Both the position numbers and the translations under genes were made by a program. From the NCBI GenBank assembly GCA_963790415.1, contig CAWBOK010000003.1:992001-1056000 (forward strand): a stretch of 64,000 nt of DNA, written 5' to 3'. Positions 16,547 to 27,263 of the stretch are shown in pieces. Source of the stretch: JAJZQZ01 sp963790415. Lineage in GTDB: Bacteria; Actinomycetota; Thermoleophilia; RBG-16-64-13. How positions within the stretch are numbered: position 1 is the stretch's first letter; every line of letters starts with the position of its first letter. The notes beneath the pieces were generated by a model that was given only the letters and a program-made list of their open reading frames with translations, was not told the origin of the DNA and ran no database searches.

Positions 16547-19500
16547 ATGGTCCGTTCGTGCGCACTCGCGCGCTTGGCGTGCCTGGCGCTCCTGTTCGCC
16601 TGCGTTGCCGCCGCCCTTCTGGCCCCGTCGAAGGCGAGCGCCGCTTCGGTCTCGTACTACTTCTCGGCGTCGACTTCCGCTACTGCGTGGCCGTGGGGGG
16701 AGAGTCTGCAGACGCAACCGCTGCCCGGCGGCACCTATGCCGTCCCGCAGACTCCCTCGGCGACCGACTACGGGCGGACGTTCTTGAGCACGACGGACCC
16801 CGCGGCGTCCACGGCGACCACGTGGCGCTACGAGTTCGCTACCGCTGGCGACAGATTGCTCGGCGTCGGGCTGCGGTCTGCGGCCTACGCTACGCCCGTG
16901 GTGGTCGCGGCGGGTGCAACCGGGAGGTTCAGCATCCGCAACGAAGGGGGCACGTTCCGTTTCGAGCTGGTCGATTTCACGGCTTCGGGTGCTACTGCAG
17001 TTCTGGGCTCCGCTTCGATCGCCACCACCAACGAATCGAACAGAGCCTATTCCGTGACCTTCGATAACGCTGCGGCTACGGTGGTTGCCGGTCACAGGAT
17101 CGGAGTCCGGGTCTACGTCAACACTCCGACGGGCACTCGGCACCGATTGGCGTACGGTGCAGGCGCCAACAACCTCTCGTACTTCACGGTCGACGAGACG
17201 CCGGCGCCGGGCACCATCAGCGGTACGGTCACCAATTCCTCGAACGGCGCGCCGGTCGTTGGTGCCACGGTGACCGCAGGTGCCTACACCACTGCGACAG
17301 GCGCGGGCGGCATCTACACGCTTTCGGGCGTCGCGGCCGGCGCCTACGCGATGACCGCGGCCAAGACCGGCTTCACGACCGGTGCTCAGGCGGGTGTTGT
17401 CGTGACCGCCGGCAGCACGACCACTACGGATTTCGCGCTGGTCGATGTCGCGGCGCCGACGACCTCGCCGTCGTCATCCCCGGCGGCTCCCGGCTCCAGC
17501 GGATGGTTCACGGTCGCGCCGGAGATCATACTCACCGCCACGGACGCCGAGGGCTCGTCGGTCACGATACGGTACGACTGGGAGATCACCCCGCCGACCA
17601 CGGTGTACTCGACCAAGTTCACCGCTCCATCGGGTACCAAGACGCTCTACTATCGTTCCACCGACGGTGCGGGCAATATCGAGGCCGTCCAGAGCCTCGT
17701 CTTCAAGGTGGACACCAGCATCGTGGCGCCTGCCGTCACGACGCCCGTAGGTGCGGAATTGACACCGACCACCGTGCATGGCACGATCGACTTCGACTCG
17801 ACCGCGGGCGATGCTTTGTCAGGTGTCGACCATGTGGGCTTCTTCTGGTATGACCGGATGGGGGTCTCCTGGAACCCTGTGGGGTACCAGGTGGGCGTGG
17901 ATCAGACCACGCCCGTCTCGGACAGCACGTACCGGGTGAGCTGGAACACCGCCTCGGTAGCCGACGGACTCTACAAGCTTGAGTCGCAGCTGGCCGATGT
18001 GGCCGGCAACACCGCCTTCTCGCCCGCCCAGTACGTGTTGGTCGACAACAGCGGCCCGACCGTGGCCCTGAAGAACCCGGCGACGAATGCCCGCATCAGC
18101 GGCGCATACGCCATCACCGGCACTGCCACCGACGCCAACCTGGCGAATTGGACTCTCCAGATGCGCGCCGTCGGCGACCCGACGTGGAACACGCTGGCCT
18201 CGGGCACGGCGGCGGTGACCAACGGCACCTTCTTCACGCTCGACACAACCTCGTACGCCGCGGGCCAGTACGAGTTCCAGATTCTGGCTGCCGACACGGC
18301 CGGCAACTCGTCGACCCCCGACCTGCACACGCCGGTCACTATCGACAACGTTCGGCCTACGGTGGTCTCCGCGACCGCGGTGAACCGCACTACCGCGAAT
18401 GTCGTGTTCTCGGAGGATCTGACGCCGGGTAGCATCAACAAGACGTACTTCACGATCACGGGACTGACGGTGTCGGCGGCGGCGCTTCAGGCCGACAAGA
18501 AGACGGTGGCCTTGACGATGTCGAACCAGACCGACGGGGTGACCTACACGGTCACGGCGAAGAATACGGCGGCTACGGTCACCGATCTGGCCGGCAACAT
18601 CGTGGGCACACCGAACGCCGCAACCTATGTGGGCACGGCCGTCGATGTCGCGCCGCCCGGCGTGCCCACAGGCCTGGCCGCCACTTCGGGTCGCGACCAG
18701 AACGACCTTGTCTGGATCGGCAATCTCGAGCCTGACCTGGCGGGATACAATGTCTACCGGGACACCACCTCGGGCGGGACCTTCGACACGAAGGTCAATG
18801 ATGCTCCGCTGACGTCTCCGTTCTTCACCGACACCTCGTTCATGCCCACCCGCGGGGTCTACTGGTACAAGATCACGGCGGTGGACACGTTGAACAACGA
18901 ATCGTCGAAATCGGCGGCGGAGTCGGCCGAGTTGGTCCGTCTGTCGGCTTTGGTGCCCGAAACCGGTGCGACTCTGAGGAGTTCGACGGGTGACGTCTCC
19001 ATCACCATCCCCGCCGGGGCGCTTGCCACCCCGACCACTATCCAGATCGCTGAGAAGGCGCAGCCGGCCAACCGGGGCGCGACAAGCTTCGTCTCTCCCG
19101 CCTACGAATTCTCGCCTTCCGGACAGGCATTCTCGGCCCCGGTGAGCATCACGATGTCCTACGCCCCGGGTTCGGTGGACGAGACCACCATCAGGCTGGT
19201 CTACGCGAACGCGGGCACCTGGACACGGGTGGAAGGCGGATCGGCGCCCGATCCAACGACCACAGTCGGTGACCGGCCAGGTGGACCATTTCACGGAGTT
19301 TGCCGCGGCCGCGATCGATGTCACTCCGCCCACCGTCAGCATAGGCCCGCCGGCGAACGGCGCGGCCGGGGTTCCCGTGGACGGGTTCGTCACGATCGTG
19401 TTCAGCGAAGCCATGGATGCCGGCACGCTCATCTCGGACAATCTCCAGATCCGGACCGGCCCTCCTCCTTCGCCTCCCGGCGCCGCACCCACGGGGACCA

Positions 19501-21767
19501 AGGTTCCCCTGAGCGTCGTGTTCGCGAAGGATCTGAAGACCGTCTATCTCTATCCGGACCGCATGATGGACATCGGCGCCGACCTACTATGCCTGGATAG
19601 ACGGGGCGGCCGTGAAGGACGCCGCGGGCAACCCTCTCGAAGCCAACGCGACCAGCACGTTCACCACGGCGACGACAGGTGTCAGCCCGCACGATGGGTA
19701 TGCCGCCTCGACGAACCTCTGCAGTAACTGCCACGCGGTCCACGGTTCGTCCGGCCCGACCCTGTTCGTGGAGGCCACCGAGAAGCAGGTCTGCTACACA
19801 TGCCATGACGGCACCGGCAGTTCCTACAACGTCAAGACCGCCGATACCACCATGCCGTTCGCGTGGGACTTCGGTGAGGACCCTGTCGGAACGACGAGCA
19901 AGATCTCGTATCACCCCGTTCCCGGAGCATCTACCGCGGCACCGGTCACCGGGAGTCACCATGCTGTGCTCGAACTGTCACAACGCGCACAGCATGACCG
20001 GTTCGGGTGAGCGGTTCTTGGCGCCGAAGAAACTCGACCCGAAGTACTCGGGGGTCTACGGTCCCCAGGCGGGCAATCAGTTCTGCTGGACCTGCCACGA
20101 CGCCTCGGCCACCCTTTCGGCGGGTTACATCAGCGCGGATTCGTGGAACAAGTCGACCGGGTTCGACCACACCACCTACTTCCCGGGCACAGGCCACGAC
20201 TCGGTTCGCGTGATGGCTCAGAATCCGACGGTGCCCTCGAAGGAGAGCATCGCCTGCAAGGGCTGTCACAGCGAGCACGGGAGCACGAACGACAAGCTTA
20301 TAGCCGAGAAGGTGAACGGGCAGGCGGTGACGTTCTTGTCCGGCTCGGCCGTCGACTACAACACCAACTACAATTCGGTGTGCGTGGCCTGTCACGCCGA
20401 GGCCGATGTGGCCCGTTCGTACTGGCCGGGCTCGGCGACCTATTCCCACTCGGGTCACGGTACCCCCACCAGCGCCGTGAAGACCCTCCCGTACGCCCCC
20501 AACGATGCCGCGGGGGACCTGCCCCTGCAGGTGAACCTCTGCAAGCAGTGCCACGAACCTCACGGTGCGGGCGACGCCGACAACACGCTGGCGTATCCGA
20601 ACCTGACGCGGCTCTTCGAGGAGAACGTGTGTTATCGCTGTCACGGCACCGCGTCCAACCCGACCGGTGCGAAGAATATTCAGACGCAGTTCGCCGCCGC
20701 CAGCAGCCACGATCTGGGCATGAGCACCAACAAGGCCCGCATGCACGACCAGGATGCCGAGGAAGCGAAGCCCGTGAGCGGCGCCGGAAACCCGCTGTTG
20801 TCCGGGGAGAAGCGGCATGTGGAGTGCGCCGACTGTCACAATGCGCACGTCTCTACACCCAGCGTTCCTCATGTGCAAGGAACGAATCTGGTCTCCGGTG
20901 TACTGGCGGGGGTGTGGGGAGTCGACGCGGCCTCTCCGGGGGCCGCCTGGTCGAACCCAAGCAGTTGGACCTGGGCGAAGAAGAGCCCCGCGACTGCTGA
21001 GTATCAGATCTGCTTCAAATGCCACAGCGCAGCCTCATATGGATCGGCTCTTCCCGTAGCGACTCAGGACGCGACCCGTGGACCCACCTTCTGGAACAGT
21101 CCCACCTATACCGATCAGTCGCGGGAGTTCAACCCGAACAACGCGAGCTATCACGCTGTGTGGGGCGCCAGCAAGGCAGGCGGATCGGGAACCTACCTGA
21201 ACGGATGGACCGCGACAAGCCAGATGTACTGCAGCGATTGTCACAAGTCGAGCACCGCGGGGACTCCCCCAAGGGGACGCATGGGTCGGCTACTCCCTGG
21301 ATCCTCGGCGGCTATGGGGGTCCGGAGAGCGCCGGTACGTTACCGGCGGCAACGGTGGAGCCGAGTACGACAACAAAGCCGCGCGGGACGCGGACTTCAC
21401 GTTCTGTTTCGGTTGTCACAGCAACTCCTTTACGGGTACCGGGTTCGCCAAAGAAGGCGACAACCTTCACACCTTGGGTGAGCACGTGACGAGGGCCTGC
21501 ACGAACTGCCACGCAGCGGTGCCGCACGGGTCGAACCGTAAGCATCTGCTCTACTTCTCCATCCCGACGACCCTTGGTGGTCCTGCCGACCCGGCTCCTT
21601 ACAATGATCACCCCGGAGACACGTCGTACGGTCTCCCGTCGGACATGAACATCGACCAGACATCGGGGAACTGGCAAGAGGAAGACTGCAACGGCAGCGG
21701 GGACGCCTGCCACGGATCCCAACCTGCACCCCTACCCGCAGAACCCCAACCCGCGCCTCAACCCTAG
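16547..21767 (+). CDS. giant secreted Ig/FN3-domain multiheme cytochrome (frameshifted)
   Basis: Read across about five single-base indels (near 19263, 19587, 19953, 21263, 21320) this is one ~1,740-residue protein. ATG 16547 follows AGAGGTGG and begins a signal peptide (LACLALLFACVAAALLAPSKASA). In order: a beta-sandwich region, a carboxypeptidase-regulatory-like repeat (ISGTVTNSSNGAPVVGATV), several Ig-like domains, an SbsA/Big_5-type domain (RPTVVSATAVN... VVFSEDLTPG), an FN3 domain (GVPTGLAATSGRDQNDLVW), a second Big_5-type domain, and a C-terminal haem region from ~19700 with 13 CxxCH motifs plus CNGSGDACH. Such architecture suits a cell-surface terminal electron conduit. The final substrate is unknown. 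Confidence 0.8.
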
Positions 21768-21902
21768 CAGCGACCTCCGCCTCGGATAGCTTCGTCCCCG
21801 ACGGATAGCCACGTCCAGTCAATGGTCACGTCATCTGTTCCCCTGGGACCATCCCGACCAGCTTGCCGCTGGTACTTCCCGCTGGTTTCGCAGCCACCTT
21901 GC

Positions 21903-21931
21903 TTATGATTTCACAAGACCTGTGATACATT
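21903..21931 (+). promoter_or_regulatory. promoter-like element with palindromic operator before hemL
   Basis: TTATGA (21903-21908), 17-bp spacer, TACATT (21926-21931). The spacer holds the inverted repeat TCACA-N5-TGTGA (21911-21925), placed where a bound repressor would block RNA polymerase. The half-sites face the opposite way to Rex or CRP sites, so the regulator is unknown. Confidence 0.4.
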
Positions 21932-22014
21932 GCCAAGAGGGGATGTGAAGCGCGGTATATCCGCGAATGTGCACCATCAGCGACCGGTCGTCGCACGGGG
22001 GAGTGAGGCGGACA

Positions 22015-23298
22015 GTGAACGACGAAGTCAGCAGCAGCTTGTACGTGGAGGCGTGCCACTACATGCCGGGTGGGGTCAACAGCCCGGTGCGTGCGATGCG
22101 GGCCGTGGGCCGCGATCCCCTCTTCATGGAGCGGGGCCTTGGCGCCCGCATGTGGGATGTAGACGGCAACGAGTACCTTGACTACGTAGGTTCTTGGGGG
22201 CCCATGATCCTGGGCCACTGTCACCCCACCGTGCTGGCGGCGCTGAAGGCGGCCGCCGACAAAGGCACCAGCTTCGGCACTCCCTCGCCTCTCGAGGTGG
22301 AGATGGCCCGCCACATCATCGAGGCGGTGCCTTCGGTGGAGATGGTGCGTATGTGCAACTCCGGCACCGAAGCCACCATGAGCGCTCTGCGCGTGGCCCG
22401 CGGGTTCACGGGCCGCGACCGTATCCTCAAGTTCGTGGGCTGCTATCACGGACACGGCGATTCTCTGCTGGTGCACGCGGGCTCCGGGGTGGCCACGTTC
22501 GGACTGCCGGACAGCCCGGGTGTGACGGCGGGCACGGCCAAAGACACGTTGACCGTCGACTTCAACGACCTCGCGGCGGTGGAGGAGGTCTTCGCTCGGG
22601 TGGGTGAGGAGATCGCGGCCGTGATCGTGGAACCGGTGGCGGGCAACATGGGGTGCGTGCCCCCGGCGCCGGGCTTTCTCGAGGGCCTGCGCGAGGTGAC
22701 GGCCCGGTACGGCGCCATCCTGATCTTCGACGAGGTCATGACCGGATTTCGAGTCGCGTACGGCGGGGCGCAGGAGCGCTACGGTGTCACCCCCGACATG
22801 ACCACCTTGGGCAAAGTGATCGGCGGGGGCCTGCCCGTGGGCGCCTTCGGCGGCCGTCGGGACATCATGGAACGGGTGGCACCCTCGGGCGACATCTATC
22901 AGGCGGGCACCCTCTCCGGCAATCCTCTGGCCATGGCAGCCGGCATCGCCACGCTGGATGTTCTGCGCCACGGAGAGGCCTACGCCCAACTCGAAGAGCG
23001 GGGTGCGGTGCTGGCAATGGGTCTTCGCGCGGCGGCGGCCGAGAAGGGAGTGCCGGTGCGTGTGCAGGGGGTCGGCTCGATGATGACCTTGTTCTTCACC
23101 GAGGCTCCTGTCACCGACTTCGCTTCCGCCAAGCTGAGCGACACGTCAGCGGTACGGCGCCTATTTCCGCGGGATGGCCGAGAGGGGGGTCTACTTGGCT
23201 CCCAGTCAGTTCGAGGCCGCCTTCGTCTCGCTGGCTCATACCCCGGAGGATATCGAGACCACGGTGGCCGCCGCGACGGCGGTCTTCGCCCAGACTAG
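22015..23298 (+). CDS. hemL: glutamate-1-semialdehyde 2,1-aminomutase (frameshifted)
   Basis: This PLP enzyme converts glutamate-1-semialdehyde to 5-aminolevulinate for haem synthesis, fitting the haem-rich neighbourhood. Start GTG 22015 is preferred because the family N-terminus (LYVEACHYMPGGVNSPVRA) begins just after it. Signatures include SGTEATMSALRVARG, FDEVMTGFRVAYGG and the PLP-lysine region TTLGKVIGGGLPVGAFGG. One extra base near 23150 (AGCGGTACGG) shifts the frame; the rest (YFRGMAERGVYLAPSQFEA) is in the next frame. After the shift no stop occurs before rex, so the end at TAG 23296-23298 or 23301-23303 assumes a further indel. Length then matches the family (~430 residues). Confidence 0.88.
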   Translation: MNDEVSSSLYVEACHYMPGGVNSPVRAMRAVGRDPLFMERGLGARMWDVDGNEYLDYVGSWGPMILGHCHPTVLAALKAAADKGTSFGTPSPLEVEMARHIIEAVPSVEMVRMCNSGTEATMSALRVARGFTGRDRILKFVGCYHGHGDSLLVHAGSGVATFGLPDSPGVTAGTAKDTLTVDFNDLAAVEEVFARVGEEIAAVIVEPVAGNMGCVPPAPGFLEGLREVTARYGAILIFDEVMTGFRVAYGGAQERYGVTPDMTTLGKVIGGGLPVGAFGGRRDIMERVAPSGDIYQAGTLSGNPLAMAAGIATLDVLRHGEAYAQLEERGAVLAMGLRAAAAEKGVPVRVQGVGSMMTLFFTEAPVTDFASAKLSDTSAVRRLFPRDGREGGLLGSQSVRGRLRLAGSYPGGYRDHGGRRDGGLRPD

Positions 23299-23314
23299 GG
23301 TAGGGGAGGCGCCG

Positions 23315-23959
23315 ATGGCCAGTCCCATTGACAAGGCCAAGGTGCCCCAGGCGACCGTCCCACGCTTGGCGCGGTATCTGAGGGTGCTGCACCGGCTCGA
23401 GCGCGACAGCGTTCCCAAAGTGTCGTCGAAAGAGCTGGCCGATCGCTTGGATGCCAACGCGGCGCAGATCCGCAAGGATTTCAGCTACTTCGGCGAGTTC
23501 GGGGTGCGCGGGGTCGGCTATGAGGTGACCTACCTCATCGGTGAGCTCTCTCACTGCCTCGGCCTCGATCGGGAGTGGAACGTGGTCATCGTGGGCGCCG
23601 GGAAGCTGGGCGGCGCGCTTGCCCGCTACCGGGGCTTCCGGGAGGAGGGCTTCAAGCTCGTGGGTATCTTCGACAGCTCGCGGTACGTCGTCGGCACTGA
23701 GGTGGATGGGTTGGTCGTGCGGCACGACCGCGAACTCGCCGGTTTCATCCGCGACAACAACGTGCAGGTGGCTATCCTGACCGTGCCGGCCGAAGCCGCC
23801 CCGGTGGTGGCCGAGCGTGCGGCGGAGGGAGGCATCAAAGGGATCTTGAACTTCGCCCCGGTGCGCCTGGCGCCTGTGCCGGGGGTGTTCGTGCGTCAGG
23901 TCGATCTGTCCACCGAGCTGATGGTGGTCTCGTTCTACCTCTCGCAGCAGCCCGCTTGA
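23315..23959 (+). CDS. rex: redox-sensing transcriptional repressor Rex
   Basis: A 214-residue NADH/NAD+-responsive repressor. ATG 23315 follows GGGGAGG. The N-terminal winged helix has VPRLARYLRVLHRLERDSV and SSKELADRLDANAAQIRKDF (the DNA-reading helix), then DFSYFGEFGVRGVGYEV. The Rossmann domain has VIVGAGKLGGALARY (~residues 90-104) and GIFDSS, and the C-terminal swap helix ends the protein. The gene lies directly before the late menaquinone genes, its TGA overlapping the TTG start of the UbiD-like gene (TTGA), so redox-controlled expression of quinone synthesis is plausible. I could not find a full TTGTGA-N6-TCACAA operator nearby. Confidence 0.95.
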   Translation: MASPIDKAKVPQATVPRLARYLRVLHRLERDSVPKVSSKELADRLDANAAQIRKDFSYFGEFGVRGVGYEVTYLIGELSHCLGLDREWNVVIVGAGKLGGALARYRGFREEGFKLVGIFDSSRYVVGTEVDGLVVRHDRELAGFIRDNNVQVAILTVPAEAAPVVAERAAEGGIKGILNFAPVRLAPVPGVFVRQVDLSTELMVVSFYLSQQPA

Positions 23960-25399
23960 ACGGTCTGAGGGACTTCATCCGCCTCCTCCAAGAACGGGGG
24001 GAGCTGGCGGTGATCGACCATCCTGTGGATTCGGTATTGGAGATCACCGAGATCGCCGATCGGGTGGTCAAGGCGGGTGGGCCGGCTTTGTTGTTCCGGC
24101 ACGTGGCGGGATCGGCCATGCCCGTGCTGATCAACCAGTTCGCCGGTCACGAGCGCATGTGTCTGGCCCTGCGCACGCCTTCCTACGACGCCCTCGCTGA
24201 GCGGGTGATGGGCCTCATGGATCTAGAGATGCCTCAAGGCATCATGGAGAAGGTCAAGGCTCTGTCGAAACTCAAGGACTTGGCGGGCTTCGGCGCGCGC
24301 ACGGTCAAGCGGGGAGCCTGCCAGGAAGTGGTCTACGAGGGAGACGATATCGATCTGGGACGCCTACCCGTGCTGCAGTGCTGGCCTTTGGACGGCGGAC
24401 GGTTCATCACCCTTCCGGTGGTCTTCACCCGGGATCCGCGCACGGGCGTGCGCAACGCGGGCATGTACCGCCTGCAGGTCTACGACGCCCGCACGACCGG
24501 CATGCATTGGCACCTGCACAAGGACGCAGCCGACCACTATCGCGCCGCCGGCGGGCGCCTGGAGGTAGCCGTGGCCATCGGCACCGACCCCGCCGTCACC
24601 TACGCGGCCACCGCTCCACTCCCGGGCATCATCGACGAGATGATGTTCGCGGGCTTCCTGCGCGGCGAGCCGGTGGACATGGTGAAGTGCCGCACCGTCG
24701 ATCTCGAGGTGCCGGCCGACGCCGAGATCGTGCTGGAAGGTTACGTGGAACCGGGCGAGCGTCGCACCGAAGGGCCATTCGGGGACCATACCGGCTACTA
24801 CTCTCTCGCCGACGAGTACCCGGTGTTCCACGTGACCGCCCTCACGCATCGGCAGCGATCCCATCTACGCCACCACCATCGTGGGCATCCCCCCGATGGA
24901 AGACGCGTTCATCGCGAAGGCCACCGAGCGCCTCTTCCTGCCCCTGCTGCGGCTCACCCTGCCGGAGGTGGTCGACATGGACCTACCCGAAGCCGGTGTG
25001 TTCCACAACTGCGCTATCCTGTCCGTGCGCAAGTCGTATCCGATGCATGCGCGGAAGATCATGCATGCCGTGTGGGGAATGGGGCAGATGCAGTTCACGA
25101 AGTGCGTCATCGTGGTGGACGCCGACGTCGACGTGCACGACTACTCCCACGTGGCGTGGCGGGCATTCAACAACGTCGACCCCGGCCGCGACATCGTGCA
25201 TATCGAGGGGCCGTTGGATGCGCTCGACCACTCCTCGCCGACCCCGTTCTGGGGAGCGAAGATGGGCATCGACGCCACGAGGAAGTGGCCCGAGGAAGGC
25301 CATCTCCGCGAGTGGCCGCCGGACATCGCCATGGCTCCGGAGGTCGTCGCCCGGGTGGATGCGCTCTGGCCGCTGTTGGGTCTCGCGACGCCGCGGTGA
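23956..25399 (+). CDS. mqnL: UbiD-family decarboxylase, menaquinone (futalosine) pathway (frameshifted)
   Basis: A prenylated-flavin-type decarboxylase expected to act on the naphthoate intermediate of the futalosine pathway. Start TTG 23956 overlaps the rex stop. Family features: LRDFIRLLQERGEL at the N-terminus, GMYRLQVYDARTTGMHWHLH, the E/R/E region with EGPFGDHTGYYS, and PIYATTIVGIPPMEDAFIAK. An extra base near 24852 (CATCGGCAGCG) shifts the frame; the remainder to TGA 25397-25399 is in frame with the family. Length after repair (~480 residues) is normal. Its position before UbiA- and UbiE-like genes supports the MqnL assignment over general UbiD. No UbiX-type gene is visible in the window. 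Confidence 0.85.
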
Positions 25400-26355
25400 C
25401 CACGGGCCGGGCACGGGCGGAGGTTGGCGCGGGTGGCACGTCGGGTCGCGTCGGAGCGCGACGGCGTAGCCGCGACGGCGGCCCCTCCCGGGGCGGCCTT
25501 CTGACGTACCTGGGGCTGTTCGTGCGGTTGGTCAAGTTCGAGCACTCCGTCTTCGCCCTTCCGTTCGCCTATTCGGGCGCGTTCCTCGCGGCGGTCGGCA
25601 TTCCCGGGTTCCCGACCATGTTCTGGATCACTCTGGCCATGGTTGGAGCCCGCAGTCTGGCTATGGCCCTCAACCGGCTCTTCGATGCCCGCATCGACGC
25701 GCTGAACCCCCGAACCGCCGGGCGAGAGCTGCCCGCCGGGCGGCTGGGCAGTCTCGACGTATGGGTGTTCAGCGGGGCCTCGTTGGCCGTTCTGCTCTTG
25801 GCCGTGCTCAACCTGCCTTCGGTGACGTGGTATCTGTGGCCCATCCCGGTGGCGGCTTTTGTCATCTACCCCTTCACCAAGCGATGGACCTGGATGTGCC
25901 ACTTCTTCTTGGGGGCGACCATCGGTCTCGGACCGGTAGGCGCGTGGGTGGCGGTGACCGGAGAAGTGACCTGGCAGCCGTTCCTGTTGGGTGCGGCGGT
26001 GGCCCTGTGGATCGCCGGTTTCGACATCATCTATGCCTGCATGGATGTGGAGTTCGACCGCGAGCGGGGCATCCACTCCATCCCGGCCGACTTCGGCTTG
26101 GGAGCCGGTCTCTGGGCGACCCGTGTGCTACATCTGCTGGCAGTGGCGCTGCTTGCGGGCGTAGGGCTGGCAACCGGGATGGGGCCGGTGTACTACGTGG
26201 GGGTGCTCGTGTGCGGCGCTCTGTTGTTCTACGAGAACTGGGTGGTCAGGCGCCGCGATCTGGCAAAGGTGGGACTGGCGTTCATGACCATGAACGGCAT
26301 CATAAGCGTCGTCTTCTTCCTGTTCACGACGGTCGCCGTTCTGCTGGCGTCGTGA
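25396..26355 (+). CDS. mqnP: UbiA-family prenyltransferase, menaquinone pathway
   Basis: A 319-residue integral membrane prenyltransferase that should attach the polyprenyl tail to the naphthoate ring. GTG 25396 overlaps the preceding TGA. About eight membrane segments are visible. The two Asp-rich diphosphate-binding motifs are intact: NRLFDARIDALNPRTAGREL (first) and DVEFDRERGIHSIPADFG (second). An Arg/Gly-rich ~35-residue N-terminal extension precedes the first helix and may mean the true start is later. The gene order UbiD-UbiA-UbiE matches late futalosine-route menaquinone genes of actinobacteria (MqnL, MqnP, MenG). Confidence 0.9.
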   Translation: MTTGRARAEVGAGGTSGRVGARRRSRDGGPSRGGLLTYLGLFVRLVKFEHSVFALPFAYSGAFLAAVGIPGFPTMFWITLAMVGARSLAMALNRLFDARIDALNPRTAGRELPAGRLGSLDVWVFSGASLAVLLLAVLNLPSVTWYLWPIPVAAFVIYPFTKRWTWMCHFFLGATIGLGPVGAWVAVTGEVTWQPFLLGAAVALWIAGFDIIYACMDVEFDRERGIHSIPADFGLGAGLWATRVLHLLAVALLAGVGLATGMGPVYYVGVLVCGALLFYENWVVRRRDLAKVGLAFMTMNGIISVVFFLFTTVAVLLAS

Positions 26356-27063
26356 GCGGCGTCGACGCCTCGCCCGAGCCGGGCAAGGTCCGGGCGATGT
26401 TCGACGGCATCGCCGGCACGTACGACCTGCTCAACTCTCTCATGTCCGCTGGTCTCCATCACCGCTGGCGCGAGCTGGGCGTGATGGTGGCGCAGGCGGA
26501 GCCGGGAGGCGCCATCCTGGACGTCTGTTGCGGCACGGGCGACTTCGCCTTCGCGCTGCGGCGCGCGGTGGGCGCCGCGGGGACGGGTGGTGGGCCTGGA
26601 CTTCTCCGAGGAGATGCTGCGCGTGGCTCGGGAGAAGTGCGGCCGCAACCAGTTGTGGGTGGACTTCATGCAGGGCGACCTGCTCGATCTGCCCTTCGCC
26701 GACGGCGAGTTCGACGCCTGCACGGTGGGCTTCGGCATACGCAACGTGCCCGATATCGCCCGGGCCTTCGCCGAGATGCGGCGGGTGGTGCGCCCGGACG
26801 GCCGCGTGGTCTGTCTGGAGATCACCCGTCCGAGCATCATCGGCTTCAAGCAGTTCTACAACCTCTGGTTCGATGGATTGGTGCCGCTGCTCGGCCGGCT
26901 GACCGCGCGCGACGACTTCGCCTACAGCTATCTGCCGGCGTCGGTGCGTCGTTTCCCCGATCCCGACACGCTGCGCGACATCATGGCGGACGCCGGGTTG
27001 GTGAACCCCCGCTACGAGATCCTGGCCGGGGGCATCATCGCACTGCACCACGCGTCGGTGTAG
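26352..27063 (+). CDS. ubiE: UbiE/MenG demethylmenaquinone methyltransferase (frameshifted)
   Basis: An S-adenosylmethionine methyltransferase completing menaquinone synthesis. GTG 26352 overlaps the UbiA-like stop (GTGA). Family signatures: VRAMFDGIAGTYDLLNSLMS, the SAM site ILDVCCGTGDFAFAL, then after a one-base insertion near 26580 (GCGGGGACGGG) VGLDFSEEML, FGIRNVPDIARAFAEM and the C-terminal YSYLPASVRRFP. The repaired length, ~235 residues, is normal. It closes the hemL-rex-mqnL-mqnP-ubiE run, after which a 200-bp gap holds the promoter of the second cytochrome cassette. Confidence 0.9.
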
Positions 27064-27112
27064 CCGCGCCGCGCGAAGGCGCGGTGAAGTTGCGCGCGGG
27101 TGGGCCGCTCGA

Positions 27113-27141
27113 TTGTCGGATTCCAGAGGGTGCCCTATACT
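27113..27141 (+). promoter_or_regulatory. predicted promoter of TPR-NHL-cytochrome cassette B
   Basis: TTGTCG (27113-27118), 17-bp spacer, TATACT (27136-27141): the same two hexamers and spacing as the cassette A promoter at 7281-7309. The leader to ATG 27264 is about 115 nt and begins with TTCACAAGAC, a 10-mer also found at 21910-21919 before hemL. Confidence 0.65.
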
Positions 27142-27263
27142 ACCGTGGCTTCACAAGACACCTTCGCAGGCGACCGATTCCACAAAGGACTCTCTGGGCC
27201 GAGCTGCGGCCGTACAGTTGTGAAATCTATAGCAACCGAGATCAGACAGCGAGGAACGTACGG

